From: Rehmannia glutinosa
Lineage: Eukaryota > Streptophyta > Magnoliopsida > Lamiales > Orobanchaceae
DNA length: 64,000 nt
Assembly: GCA_016081115.2 (NCBI GenBank)
Contig: JABTTQ020002850.1
Coordinates: 248,001-312,000 of the forward strand
Direction of reading: 5' to 3'
Under the pieces are notes generated by a model that saw only the letters and a list, made by a program, of their open reading frames with translations, was not told the DNA's origin and did not search any database. This document shows positions 1-10,376 of this stretch, piece by piece; position 1 is the stretch's first letter; every line of letters starts with the position of its first letter. Made by a program: the position numbers and the translations under genes.

Positions 1-1480
1 CCAGTAGTAGACCTTCTAGTATCTCGACATCCAGCATAGTCCGCATCACAATATCCAACAACCTTAAAATTTCTACTCTTCTTGTAGAAAAGTCCATAGT
101 CAAGTGTTCCTTTTACGCACCTTAGTATACGACGAACTAGTTCAAGATGTGTCTTCTTTGGCTTTTCCATAAATCGACTTGCGATCCCTACTGCATATGC
201 GATGTCGGGTCGTGTTAGCGTCAAGTAGATTAGACTCCCCATGAGTTGTCTGTACATAGTTGCATTCTCCAATTCTTTGCCTTCTTTAGCACATAACTTG
301 GCGTTTGCTTCGATTGGTGTTGCTATCGGCTTGCAATCGATCATCCCGAATTTTTGTAGTAGATCTTTGGCATATTTTAGTTGGCATAGAAATAATCCAT
401 CACTTGTTTTCTTTAATTCGAGCCCCAAGAAATGTTTGAGTTCTCCGAGTTCTTTCATCTGGAACCTTACTAATAGATTCCTTCTGTTTTGTTGAATTTC
501 TTCTTCATCATCTCCAGTAATGATGATATCATCCACATATACCAGCACTATTGCAAGTTTCTCTTCTCGTGCTTTTACAAATAGACTTGAATCTGTGGTG
601 CTACTGAATACCCACATTGAACTAAAAATTCAGCAATCTTACCGTACCACGCTCGTGGAGCCTGCTTTAATCCATATAGAGCCTTTTTCAGTTTGCACAC
701 ATATTCAGGATTTTTCTTATCTTCAAACCCTGTAGGTTGCACCATGTATATCTCTCTGTCGAGTTCCCCATGTAAAAATGCATTCTTTACGTTCATTTGC
801 CATAACTTCCATGACTTGCTAGTGGCTAATGCTATCAGGACTCTTACTGTTGTGATTTTGGCCACTGGACTGAATGTCTCATCATAGTACTGTTGTGAGA
901 ATCCTCGTGCCACTAGTCGAGCCTTATATCTTTCTATTGATCCATCAGAACGCCTTTTTATCTTATATACCCATTTATTAGATATGGGTTTAACTCCGTC
1001 AGGTTTTGGTACCAAGTCCCATGTCTCATTTTGTCTTAGAGCCATGATCTCTTCGCTCATTGCTTTTCTCCATTCATTATTTTTAATTGCTTCTTCAAAT
1101 ATCTCAGGTTCTTTCTCACTTATATCTTCTTCTACCACTACATTGGCGTACCTGGGATTTGGCTTCCTTTGTCTACTAGACCTTCTTAACTGTGGTGAAG
1201 AGCTTGGATGATCTCCAACATCTTCTTGTGGTCCTTCAATCTCTTCTAATTGACTTGGCCTTGTTATTTCTGATGTTGCTTCGTGTACTCCAGTTTTCCA
1301 AGGACTTTGGGTTGCTCTTGGGGAATCTTCAAGTTCTTGTTCTTTTTCAATTTCATCATCGCTCTTTTGTGTTTCTGGAAGTTTCACAAATTTCTCCTGA
1401 AGTTGATCTTCAATTTCGGTTGAGGCTGGTAATTCCAATTTTTGCGGCGTCCACCAAGAGGATGCTTCATCAAATATCAC
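1..1480 (-). pseudogene. Copia reverse transcriptase and start of RNase H (broken, runs off window)
   Basis: The 1480-575 piece holds the acidic linker, NKWVYKIKRRSDGSIERYKARLVARG, NVKNAFLHGEL and KALYGLKQAPRAWY, all hallmarks of Copia reverse transcriptase. Near 594 the frame shifts; the continuing frame encodes the VYVDD active site (about 545-530) and then an RNase H start ending at the left edge with YCDADYAGCRDTRRSTTG. The frameshift separates the fingers from the active site, so no functional enzyme is made. Confidence 0.88.
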
Positions 1481-2554
1481 ATTGTGAGATGTGTAGCACC
1501 GATTAGTAGTTGGGTCACAACATCTCCATCATTTTCTTTGACTATCATATCCCACAAATATGCACCTAATTGCCTTCTTGTCGAACTTACTTCGCGCAGA
1601 TGACAAGCACGAACACGTAATGCAACACATCCAAAGACTGCAAGTGGCTCACGGTTGGTTTAGTTTTCCATAGTTTCTCGAATGGTGAGTTGAATCCCAG
1701 CTTTGCTTGCGGTAGCCTATTGATTACATGTGATGTTGTCTTCATACCTTCTGCCCAAAACCTAGCTGGTACATTTTTAGCATGTATCATACTTCGACAC
1801 GTTTCTGCAAGGTGTCGATTTTTTCTTTCTGCTACACCATTCTGTTGTGGCGTGTTTGGACACGTCAACTGATGGTGTATCTTTTGATCCTCCAAATATT
1901 GGGAGAATTCTCTCGATGTGTATTCTCCCCCGTTATCCGTGCGAAGACATTGTGTCTTTTCTCCGACTACTCTTTCAACATTTTCTTTGAAGTCTTTAAA
2001 TTTTGCAAATACCTCTGATTTTTCTTTTATAAAGAAAACCCAAACGTACCTCGAGAAGTCACCATATAACGCATGCCCTGAATCGAAGGTTGCTTGACCG
2101 GTCCAAATACGTCGGAATGTACTGTCTCTAACGGCTTCTTTGCTCTATAGCTTGATTCTTCAAATGGTAGCTGGTGTGCTTTACCATATTGACAGCCAGC
2201 ACATATAGTATGATCTTTGATCTCAAGTAGAGGAAGACCCTTGAGCATTAATTTTTTCATCATTGCCTTTAGTTTATGATAGCTCACATGCCCCAGCCTT
2301 GCATGCCACAAGTCTGCCGTTTCATTCTTCCGTGTCTTGTCTACATATGCAGACTCTGCTGACATGACGTAGATGGACTCTAACTTTCGACCTTCCATGA
2401 TAGGTGTACCATTAATTTTGAGATTTTGATACACCTTTACATCTTTAGGTCCAAAGAGTACATAATTTCCTGAGGTTGTCAATTGCACCACTGATAGAAG
2501 ATTTTTCTTCATACCTGGAACGTGATAGACGTCTTGCAATTGTACTTGACTCAA
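1481..2554 (-). pseudogene. Copia integrase (broken)
   Basis: The 2554-2027 piece carries the pre-integrase zinc-binding module (WHARLGHVSYHKL... and CAGCQYGKAHQLPF) and the start of the catalytic core (ETVHSDVFGPV). The 1895-1587 piece carries the C-terminal half of the core (TCPNTPQQNGVAERKNRHL, containing the catalytic Glu). About 130 bases between these pieces read in another frame, and a TGA interrupts the linker to reverse transcriptase near 1530. Confidence 0.85.
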
Positions 2555-2559
2555 ACTGA

Positions 2560-3684
2560 ATCATGGTGTGATAATTGTCTTGCCAATATGAGCTATTGGC
2601 AATCTTGAGTTGTTAGCAGTCACCACCATTCGACCTCCCTTGTATTCGGTTGTATTCTGCAGCATCTCTTTGTCTCCTGTCATATGATTGGAACATCCCG
2701 AGTCAACGATCCAATCATTTTCATAGTCTATTCATCCAGGGATGACTACTGCTAATGTTGGTTCTTCTGATTCAACAATTTCCTCTCGAGCTTCTTCTAT
2801 TATCGCCATAGATGCCTCAACATCCCACTCTTCTTCGCTGTTATAATTTTCTCGCCCGTTTGATGTTGCTACATTCCCTTCTGCGGAATTTTTCCTATAC
2901 TAGCATTCTCTGGCATAGTGATTTGGTTTGCCACATACATAGCATGAGCCCTTCTTCTTTCCTTTGGACGTCTGACCTTTCTTGTAACGGTTTTGTTCGA
3001 CTCCTCTTACTTCAGACCTTTTTTCTTCTTTTCTTTTATATTCGTTCTTAACTTCATTATTTGTTGACGTGGTAGGCCTTTCTTTTTATAACTTAGTAAA
3101 GTTTCTTCTTCTTTCTTTAATGAAACATCTGCCATTTGTCTGGTTAGAGCTTCTTGGTCAGCCAATATACTTTCAAGGTTGACCAAAGAAGGTTTCTCTG
3201 ACCAACCTTGTATGGCGGCTATAATACCCCTAAACTTGGGTCTTAAGCCGTGAATAATTATTCTTCTCATTTTAGCTTCTGGAACTTTGCTAGTGGAATC
3301 CAATTCAGAAATCTCGCGACAGGGAGTTCTTACCTTGTTGAAGTATTCACTTATGGTCATCTCCCCTTGTCTGAGTGATAGGAGCTCATTCTCGAGAAGT
3401 TGCAGTTTGAACTCATTCTTCTTGGAAAATAATGTTGCCAAGGTGTCTCATGCCATCTTTGGAGTACTTGCGTCCCTTATATGCTCCAACAATTCTTTGT
3501 TAATCGTAGTCTTGAGTGCATAAATAGCTTTCCCTGCCTTGATTTTCCATTTCCTCAAGGCTCAGGGTTCTTCTGGTGCCGTGACCTCATCTCCACCAAC
3601 GACTTCCCACAGATCTTGTCCTTGGAGGTAAGACTCCATGCATGTCTGCCACGTAGTGTAGTTTTGATTATTGAGTTTCTCCAT
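2560..3684 (-). pseudogene. Copia gag and protease (broken)
   Basis: Gag probably starts at the ATG at 3684 (MEKLNNQNYTTW...). The longest open piece is 3441-3007, containing the retrotransposon gag (UBN2-type) region with LLENELLSLRQGEMTISEYF. A zinc knuckle CYVCGKPNHYAREC lies at about 2943-2898 and is followed directly by a TAG stop. The protease signature DWIVDSGCSNHMTG falls near 2735-2690. In-frame stops near 3450, 3560, 2883 and 2560 show that the polyprotein cannot be translated through. Confidence 0.85.
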
Positions 3685-3864
3685 TCCACCTACCGCTTGT
3701 AGGTCTCGTCATCGTGACTTGGATTACCTTCTCGTAACTAAGCAATCTTCACTACGCTTCACAATCTTAAGTTGTGCACGACTCCTCAAGACTCAATAAT
3801 CTCCTCCTTAATTGACGATGACCAATGGTCCCTCAATAGACGTGATTACCTGACTTGCCCAACC

Positions 3865-3878
3865 TGGCTCTGATACCA
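3865..3878 (-). other. Primer-binding site, tRNA-iMet type
   Basis: The minus strand reads TGGTATCAGAGCCA, the usual complement of the initiator tRNA-Met 3' end in plant Copia elements. It sits 3 bases inside the LTR end. Confidence 0.9.
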
Positions 3879-3881
3879 CGT

Positions 3882-4209
3882 TGTAGAATTTTAAGAAATA
3901 AAATTATTTTACTAATACAAAGTGGACACAAATATGGTATAATACAAAGGCAATTATTTGTCTATTTTAACTTTTACACTATTCACTCCACTAAACTTAA
4001 AGCACTCCACTAGATAATGTTTATCACTCACTTTTCTTGCTTCTTGTCTCTCACGTGCACATACATACATATATATTAAAAGATCATCACATATATATAC
4101 TAACTAAGTCGGTGGATGATTGTTCTAGTATGTCGGTTTTTTATTTTTTTAATTAATTAATTATAATTATCTAGATTAATCTATCATAATCTAACATATC
4201 ATATCAACA
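3882..4209 (-). repeat. 5' LTR of the minus-strand Copia element
   Basis: On the minus strand it begins TGTTGATATG and ends AATTCTACA, giving the usual TG...CA termini over 328 bp. It abuts the primer-binding site at 3865-3878 with a 3-base gap. It is AT-rich. The matching 3' LTR is off the window. Confidence 0.8.
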
Positions 4210-4386
4210 CTTCCACACTTTTCTAATATGGCGGTGATGATTTTCAGAAAATGCAGAAAAAGCAAAGTAAACGAAGAGCAAATATATGAGTTTTACATAG
4301 GAAGCTTTTAAGTTTAAAAATTGAAGCACCTTTCGTCTGTCCTAAAACCGTACGATGATAGATCGGTGTATGCTAAAATTGTGCAG

Positions 4387-4564
4387 GTCATCAGAGGATC
4401 ATGGAAAGACAGCTACAATGTACAAGTCAGAGAAGAGGAGTGAGCTCGTTGAAGAGGGTTATCACATACTCGGAAACTCTGGAGACCAGTGGAGTGATAT
4501 ATTTGGATCGTCCATGTCTGAACGTTCGTTCAAGCTTCCAAATCCCATGTATTACATTCCTTGA
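4387..4564 (+). pseudogene. Terminal exon of a plant HAD-type acid phosphatase (VSP/acid phosphatase 1 family)
   Basis: The reading frame SSEDHGKTATMYKSEKRSEL...EEGY...GNSGDQWSDIFG...RSFKLPNPMYYIP-stop is the C-terminus of plant class-B acid phosphatases related to vegetative storage proteins. GDQWSD is the late HAD motif that helps bind magnesium. A plausible 3' splice site (ttgtgcag, 4379-4386) precedes the exon. No upstream exon is seen between it and the Copia LTR ending at 4209. Either the Copia element sits in the last intron with the other exons left of the window, or only this exon survives. The open frame and proper stop are intact, so I cannot tell a living gene from a relic. Confidence 0.8.
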
Positions 4565-4711
4565 TCAGACAGATTTGTCTGAATTCTTTCTGATTCATTG
4601 TGAACAAGAAAACTCGTATTTATAGGACTTGTAAAGCTGTTCTTCCCGTCCCACGGAGTGTATCATACTTGTGAAAGATTTATAGAGTGAACTTATTTAC
4701 TGTTGTGTTTA

Positions 4712-4969
4712 GGGACAATTACAAAAACTATCCCCGAAGTTTGGGTTAATTACAAAAAAAAGAAAAGCATGGGGTTTTTTGAAAATTACAAAAAATCACG
4801 GTTTGATTTTGTATAACACTATACCCTATTCAAAAGCAAAACATTTCAAACAAAAAATTACCCCCTTAACACATAATCAAACCTCAATGGTTTTTTTTGG
4901 GTAATTTTTAAACATCTCTGGTTTTTTGTAATTAACTCAAACCTCAAGGACAGTCTTTGTAATTATCCC
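4712..4969. mobile_element. MITE family A copy (foldback, MULE-type)
   Basis: Ends GGGACAATTACAAAAACTA and TTTGTAATTATCCC are inverted repeats, with further internal GTTTGGGTTAATTAC-type arms. It belongs to a family with eight copies in this window. The flanking 9-mers match at only about 5 of 9 positions, so its target duplication is decayed. It lies about 150 bp past the acid phosphatase stop. Confidence 0.75.
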
Positions 4970-6031
4970 GTTTGGTTCTTAATTTTGTGTTTGTTTGATG
5001 CATCTATTTAGGAATTGTCACCAAAAGAAAAGATCAAATGCAATGTTGTGGTTCCCAATTTACCCTTGCATCAGCATGTTAATAGTTAGTCTTCAAACGG
5101 CAATGTGGGAGGCTGGAACTCGGTTTGTGCGCGGTAGTAGAGGATATTAGGGACTCGGGAGCCATTGTGCGTTCTCGCAGTTTATATGGGGTAGTTCCTG
5201 AGGGGCCGGGAGTTGTTTCCCCGAGGACTAGTCATGTGAGAACATGGAATCTCGGTTATAAAAAATAATTAGGCATAATTCTATTTGTAAATAATAAACA
5301 ATTAAATAAATAGATAGAAAAAAGAACATTAGGTCCCCCTTGAGGTTAATTATTTGTCCACATACAGCACTTTCTTTATTCATCACGACAGAAAGGTATT
5401 GATTTCAGATTGGGTATTGATTTCAGATTGGGAACTCGTTTGAGGGCATGTCGTGGAAAATATAGTGTAATGACAAGAAAATAATTCAAGATTGATAATC
5501 GTTCTTAGTGCTTCCAAAAAAGTCAGCAATAATTGAACATAATTGGAATTATTTATGAAATTCGCAGCATAAATAATCGAACATAATTTGAAGACAGTGT
5601 TGTTTCAGTGTTTCGTGAAGTTTATTTTAGACATTTTATATGTTTCTACTTTTTGTAAAAGTATTTTTGAAGTATTGCATATCTTATATCTTATTTAATA
5701 GAAGTTCTTGGGTGTTTTAGAAAGAAAAAAAAAAAGAAGAAGAAGAAGAATTGCATGATGAACTTCCCCAGCAATTACTCGCATTCGTCCTTTTGTATAT
5801 CCAATAATACATGCATATAATAATTTTTATTTAATTCTTTTATTTTAAGGTGGTAAAATGCAAAATTAATCAAAGTTTAGATGGTAATGTGCAATAACTT
5901 TAGCACAATGGGTTAGTGAACCAACAAATGGTTCAGCGAAGAATGTTCAAGGTGCAACAAGTTTAGATAGAATCACGTCAAACATCATTTTGTTTTAGTG
6001 ATGGGGTAAAACCCGCAAAGTTTATATGGGT
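4970..6031. other. Intergenic DNA, nothing recognised
   Basis: AT-rich sequence without credible coding potential. It contains a GC-richer patch (5100-5240), a direct duplication of an 18-base segment around 5397-5432 and an A/GAA-rich run near 5727-5750. No RNA gene or element ends were recognised. Confidence 0.5.
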
Positions 6032-6461
6032 TAAGGATGTTAATGGCGTGGGTCGGTCGGGTATCTAAAGACCCATACTTATTCCACCCCTAGAAAGGGG
6101 CGGGTTGGTGCGACCCGTCCTGACCCAAATTAAAGAAAATTAAATACAAAAAAAAGGAAAAAAAGAAAAAAATATATATTTATAAAATATTCTTTACAAA
6201 AGTTGTCATTAGCAATTCATAAATGTTAGATATAATATTAAATACATAAAAATTATATTATAATATATATTATATATGCAAAATACATATTAAATGTACT
6301 AAAATAAATAAATTTGCTAGGCAGGGGCCAGGCGGTCGGATGCCGCACGGGCGAAGCAATACCCAGATTCATTCGACCCCCATGCGGGTCACGGGACGCA
6401 AAGAACCCAAATGGGTTGGGCTAGGCGGATCGACACCGATCGGGCCAAATTTGCCATCCTA
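6032..6461. mobile_element. hAT-type MITE (430 bp)
   Basis: The left end TAAGGATGTTAATGGCG and the complement of the right end TAGGATGGCAAATTTGG form imperfect inverted termini of the hAT kind. Flanking 8-mers are atatgggt and atataggt (7 of 8), the size of a hAT target duplication. The arms are rich in GGGTC/GGCC and the middle is AT-rich. No transposase is encoded. Confidence 0.65.
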
Positions 6462-7174
6462 ATATAGGTTAGTGAACCAACAAAAATGTTCAGCAAGAAA
6501 GTGCCAAAAACATGATAGTTTGGATGGGTAATTGTTTTTTTTTTTCCGTGAACAAAATCAAAAGAGTGGAGAAGTGGAAGATTATGGGAGTATTTGTAAA
6601 TTTTAAAAGAAATATTTTTTTCATCTAGAAGTTGAGGATTTTTGTTTTTTTTAAATTCACAAACACTACATATGTGTAGTTGAAGTTGCATGGTAATAGA
6701 ATGTGTGTTTAGTGCATGTGCTCCTCAGCAGTTACACACATTTTACTATGTTTTAAATGATATCATTGGACAAATTAAGTTCAAGGATCCTTTTCATGGC
6801 AATTAAATAGCATTTGGTTTGAGGAATTAAAAATTGCACCACTATCCATTCACCCTCAACATTGAGATCATAATCTAGGTTATATTATTCATTTATTAGT
6901 TTTTCACATTCGATATTTAAAAATACAAACAAATGCAGGTTGGATTTAAAATGTATACAAAGAAGTGATCAATATATATCAATAGATGTTGCGTACAGCG
7001 TAGACTATCGATATGGATGTTGACAATATGTGTACATTTTATTGATGATGATGCCATTTAAAACCATTTATTCTTATTGTATGTATATATTTAAATAAGT
7101 TTTGCATAAAATAAATATTGTCCAAACAAGAGAAGTTGGCTATATGCATGGATGACTTTATTGGACTTGAAACT
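6462..7174. other. Intergenic DNA, nothing recognised
   Basis: AT-rich sequence without recognisable genes. Short open frames on both strands have no family features. Confidence 0.45.
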
Positions 7175-7873
7175 TGTTGGAAAATATTACAATGGTTACA
7201 ACGGGAAAAGCCTTCAAGATGGCTTACAAAATAGAAAGAAAAATTACAAGAAAGTAAAACCTAACTATTACAGTCTTGAATGGATTCCAACTCGAAGCAT
7301 GAATCGTGTAACTTGAAAATCAAAAGCCGAGTCGAGTAGAACTCTATCCGCAAGACAAATACGTCCCAGCTAGTGCTCACGATTTGACGTAATGTCCCCA
7401 AAGATAAAACGACTTTACCTCTTTTGTGTGCAAAGAGCACCCCCGACACAAAGGCACCTTTCGAACTCGAAGGAGGAGCGAGAATCGGTTCTTGGACACG
7501 ATTGCAGAAGGAAGTGTTCTTGAAAATGTTCTTCGAAAAGTTACGACATTTTTACCGACACTTGAAAAATATGCAGAGATATGCGATTTTTTTGTGTATA
7601 CTAACTCCATCTCTTCCTTCCTAACTCCCTCAAAGCAGCAAAACGCCTAAGACTTATATAGGCCATCATTTCCAACACTTGTAGGGAATTAAAGATTAAG
7701 AGAGTGGGCATTAACATCATATGTAACCACCATGAGTTACAACCTCTTCTTATGACCACCACTTGAGGAGTTACAAACTCCAAAAGACACATGAACCTAG
7801 ACACCTCCAATATCTAGATTCATCCACACATGAACCTGGACACCTCTAATGTCTAGATTCATCAGGCCCAACA
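7175..7873 (-). repeat. Possible solo LTR (minus strand)
   Basis: The segment begins TGTTGG and ends CCAACA, a perfect 6-bp inverted terminus. The minus strand has a TATA-like CCTATATAAG near 7663 followed by transcript-like sequence, as in an LTR. Two degenerate direct copies of about 40 bp (7790-7822 and 7830-7862) lie in what would be U3. The flanking 5-mers (aaact and gttac) do not match, so the limits are uncertain and U3 could extend further right. Confidence 0.4.
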
Positions 7874-8760
7874 GTTACTTGAATTTGGGCCAAGCCCATT
7901 TCCAAGTTACAAAACTAACTAAACCTGAACCCGAGCCCAAAGGGTCGGTCCGGTCCAAGGCCCTTTTGTGATCATACACTTGTGTTATAGTATATCCAAC
8001 CAATAACACCTTCTAGTATTTATACTAGGATAAACTATACTCATTCGCGTGGCCAACTTCGTGTATTAATTTTCCACTCATCACCGAAATTTGGTTTTGA
8101 GAAATAAAAAATACTACGAACATGTACTCGAAAGGTAGATTAACAATTCACAATTTAATTCCTCTAGAATTAATTCTTAGCCACCAAAAATTTGGTCAAA
8201 GTCGGGTCGACGCCCGCTTTATCAAAACCAAATTTCCAACAAAACTGCCATTACTTTTTTGGCCAATAAAAGTCATCCTCGTGGTGGAAGGTTGTCCCAT
8301 TTTTGTTTGATTATGCTAAGGTAAAATCAAAAGAATCAAACAGAAGATCTTCTTTTTGTCCTTAAATTCTCTCTTTTTTTTAACCAAATAATATTATTGA
8401 GTAGAAAATCGAGTACAATGATTACAAAAAAAAAAAAATTATAAGACCTACAAAATCATAAACTTATACAGATCCAAACATAAGTATCTATTAACCGTAT
8501 ATATGTATATATATCTAATTGATCCAGTATTATCAGAAATCGGAAGAGCGCTGGACAAATAACATACTTGCATCTGTCACTAATCTTTCGACAATTGACC
8601 ATCTTGATCTTTTGCAGAAAACACCCACAATGATGACAATTTAATCGATAAATGTAAAAACAAACAAAAGAACACGAAACCGTCACATATTGTGGGGGAC
8701 GTGAAATTCCACTTATTATGGAAGATGGAAACTCCAATAAAAGGAGACAAAATATGAACT
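7874..8760. other. Intergenic DNA before the Tat element
   Basis: No gene recognised. Sequence rich in GGCCCA-type words near 7900-7970, then AT-rich DNA with homopolymer A tracts near 8430. The last five bases, GAACT (8756-8760), are the left target duplication of the next element. Confidence 0.5.
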
Positions 8761-9226
8761 TGATAAACCATAAAGTGATTTTACCACTTTACCCTTAAAG
8801 AAAACCCAAAACTGGCTAAATTCGCTAGTATCCGCGGACTGCTCATCCGGGCCGGGGCAAACCCGACCCGACCCGAACCGAACCGCGACCCGAACCTATG
8901 AACGCCATTGATTCTCTGACACCAGGACTCCCCGATGATGCCACGTGTAAAGTAAAGTAAGCACTAATCGAGATTATTATAAATAGCCCGGTAAATATTT
9001 AGAAGGTTAATCTTTTCACTGTTCATTTTAACCGCTTCGTTACTTTTACTTTATTTACCTCACGACCCGATCTGACTTAAGCATCGGAGGGCCTTAGCTG
9101 GGAGCCATCCCAGCTAGCCTAACGTGTGTTCGTGTCTCAGGTCACCCACATATACAAACCCGAAGCTCGACCCCGAGGTCCGACCCGAGGAGAGCCTTCA
9201 GGTACCGATTTTATTTGGTAAATTCA
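8761..9226 (+). repeat. 5' LTR of the Tat element
   Basis: 466 bp, TG...CA ends. It carries a TATAAATAG box at 8978-8986 about 30 bp downstream of a CACGTG G-box (8942-8947). A stretch of CCCGAC/CCGAAC words occupies 8855-8897. Confidence 0.93.
8942..8986 (+). promoter_or_regulatory. LTR promoter: G-box and TATA box
   Basis: CACGTG (G-box, 8942-8947) and TATAAATAG (8978-8986) lie in the 5' LTR. The G-box is kept in the 3' LTR at 18747-18752. G-boxes bind bZIP/bHLH factors in plants; use here is inference. Confidence 0.5.
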
Positions 9227-9228
9227 GT

Positions 9229-9245
9229 TGGCGCCGTCTGTGGGA
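9229..9245 (+). other. Primer-binding site, TGGCGCC type
   Basis: TGGCGCCGTCTGTGGGA starts two bases after the LTR. Its first eight bases match the tRNA-Asp 3' complement, while the middle departs from it. The same variant appears in the second Tat-like element at 38357. Confidence 0.8.
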
Positions 9246-9266
9246 AAGTGAGAATTAGTAGGAGTA

Positions 9267-10376
9267 ATGGAGACGCAGAAAAAGAACGATGCACCGAACA
9301 CTCAGACACCGAAGAAGAACAACGAAGCTCAACCTACACGAATATCCTCACCATCTTTACGAGTGAGTGAAGAGTCTCTTGAAGACGAGGATCCCATAGT
9401 GCAGATGAAGTCAAGTGACTTGGAGAAATTAATCGTTGAAGCTAGCAAGAATTTCCTAACAGAATATCTTAGGAAGGGCAAAGCACCAGCAACACCTACA
9501 GCAAAGGGAGTTCCACCCGAAAACACGAGGGAGGAAGCCTCGCCTCATGAGGCTCCTCCCAAGAAGCACAGAGAGATGGAAGAGGAGGAAGTAGCTAGTA
9601 AGAACATCCAGGGAAATGCAGAGAGGGAGTTGCCAAGAAGACCCCCTGAGGGGATAAACGAAATTAGCGAGCAAATTGAACAAGTCACTAAGAAGCTGGA
9701 TGAGCTTAGGAGGAGGGGTGCGGTCACATCCGCTCTGCAAAAGAGAGGATCACCCTTTTGTCAAGAAATCTTAGAAGAGGTGGTGACATCTACCTTCAAG
9801 CTCCCAGATTTGCCTAAGTATGATGGGAACCGTGACCCTCAAGAACATGTTACTGCCTTTGAACATGTGATGCAGTTGTATGGGCAGTCGGATGCTATGA
9901 ATGTGAGAATATTTGTAACCACATTGGTAGGAAGAGCACAAGAATGGTTCACAGGACTACCAATGGGGACAGTAGTCTCTTACGAACACTTGATAAGGAA
10001 GTTTCTGCACCAGTTTGCTAGCAAAAAGAAGACTATACGATCCGCCACCCATCTCTTCACGATCAGGCAGAGGGAGGACGAGTCGCTGAGAGAGTTCATA
10101 AACCGATTTAATAATGAGGCGCTTGATGTGCAAGAAATGCGTATAGACATGCTCTCCAGTATATTGATGCACGGCTTGAAGAAGGGACCGTTGACCTCAG
10201 CGTTAGCACGCGACCCACCACCCGATGTGGAAAGCTTGATGGAGATGGAAGAAAGATATATCCACGAGGAAGAAATGAACTTGTTGAAAGATCAAGAATG
10301 GGCAGCCATGAACAAGCCCAAGAGAGAGCTCAGAGATCCTCGAGAGGTACCCCGATCTCGATCTCGAGAAAGATAG
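9267..10376 (+). CDS. Gag of the Tat element
   Basis: A 369-residue frame starting METQKKNDAPN. The first 170 residues are charged and low-complexity. A retrotransposon gag domain follows at about 175-300 (LPKYDGNRDPQEHVTAFEHV, RAQEWFTGLP, FASKKKTIRSATHLFTIRQ). The frame ends at 10376 in an arginine/serine-rich stretch and overlaps the next open frame (offset +2) from 10298. Since the zinc-knuckle region lies in that second frame, the junction is probably a damaging frameshift rather than programmed recoding. Confidence 0.85.
   Translation: METQKKNDAPNTQTPKKNNEAQPTRISSPSLRVSEESLEDEDPIVQMKSSDLEKLIVEASKNFLTEYLRKGKAPATPTAKGVPPENTREEASPHEAPPKKHREMEEEEVASKNIQGNAERELPRRPPEGINEISEQIEQVTKKLDELRRRGAVTSALQKRGSPFCQEILEEVVTSTFKLPDLPKYDGNRDPQEHVTAFEHVMQLYGQSDAMNVRIFVTTLVGRAQEWFTGLPMGTVVSYEHLIRKFLHQFASKKKTIRSATHLFTIRQREDESLREFINRFNNEALDVQEMRIDMLSSILMHGLKKGPLTSALARDPPPDVESLMEMEERYIHEEEMNLLKDQEWAAMNKPKRELRDPREVPRSRSRER

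Larger units (their letters stand above)
1..4209 (-). mobile_element. Ty1/Copia LTR retrotransposon, 5' part, minus strand (3' end off window)
   Basis: Read on the minus strand the element runs 5' LTR (4209-3882), a tRNA-Met type primer site, gag with a CCHC knuckle, a DSG protease, integrase, reverse transcriptase and the start of RNase H at the left edge. Integrase before reverse transcriptase is the Copia order. The 3' LTR lies outside the window, so a target duplication cannot be checked. Several stops and frameshifts interrupt the polyprotein (for example near 594, 1530, 2560 and 2883), so the copy is dead. It lies antisense to the acid phosphatase exon on its right. The lineage within Copia was not assigned. 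Confidence 0.93.

Noticed and set aside
4401..4625. Alternative frame over the acid phosphatase exon
   Set aside because: The other frame gives a precise match to the conserved C-terminus, so this one is a shadow.
7261..7810. Several overlapping open frames on both strands near 7.3-7.8 kb
   Set aside because: No conserved motifs. They fall within the LTR-like segment.
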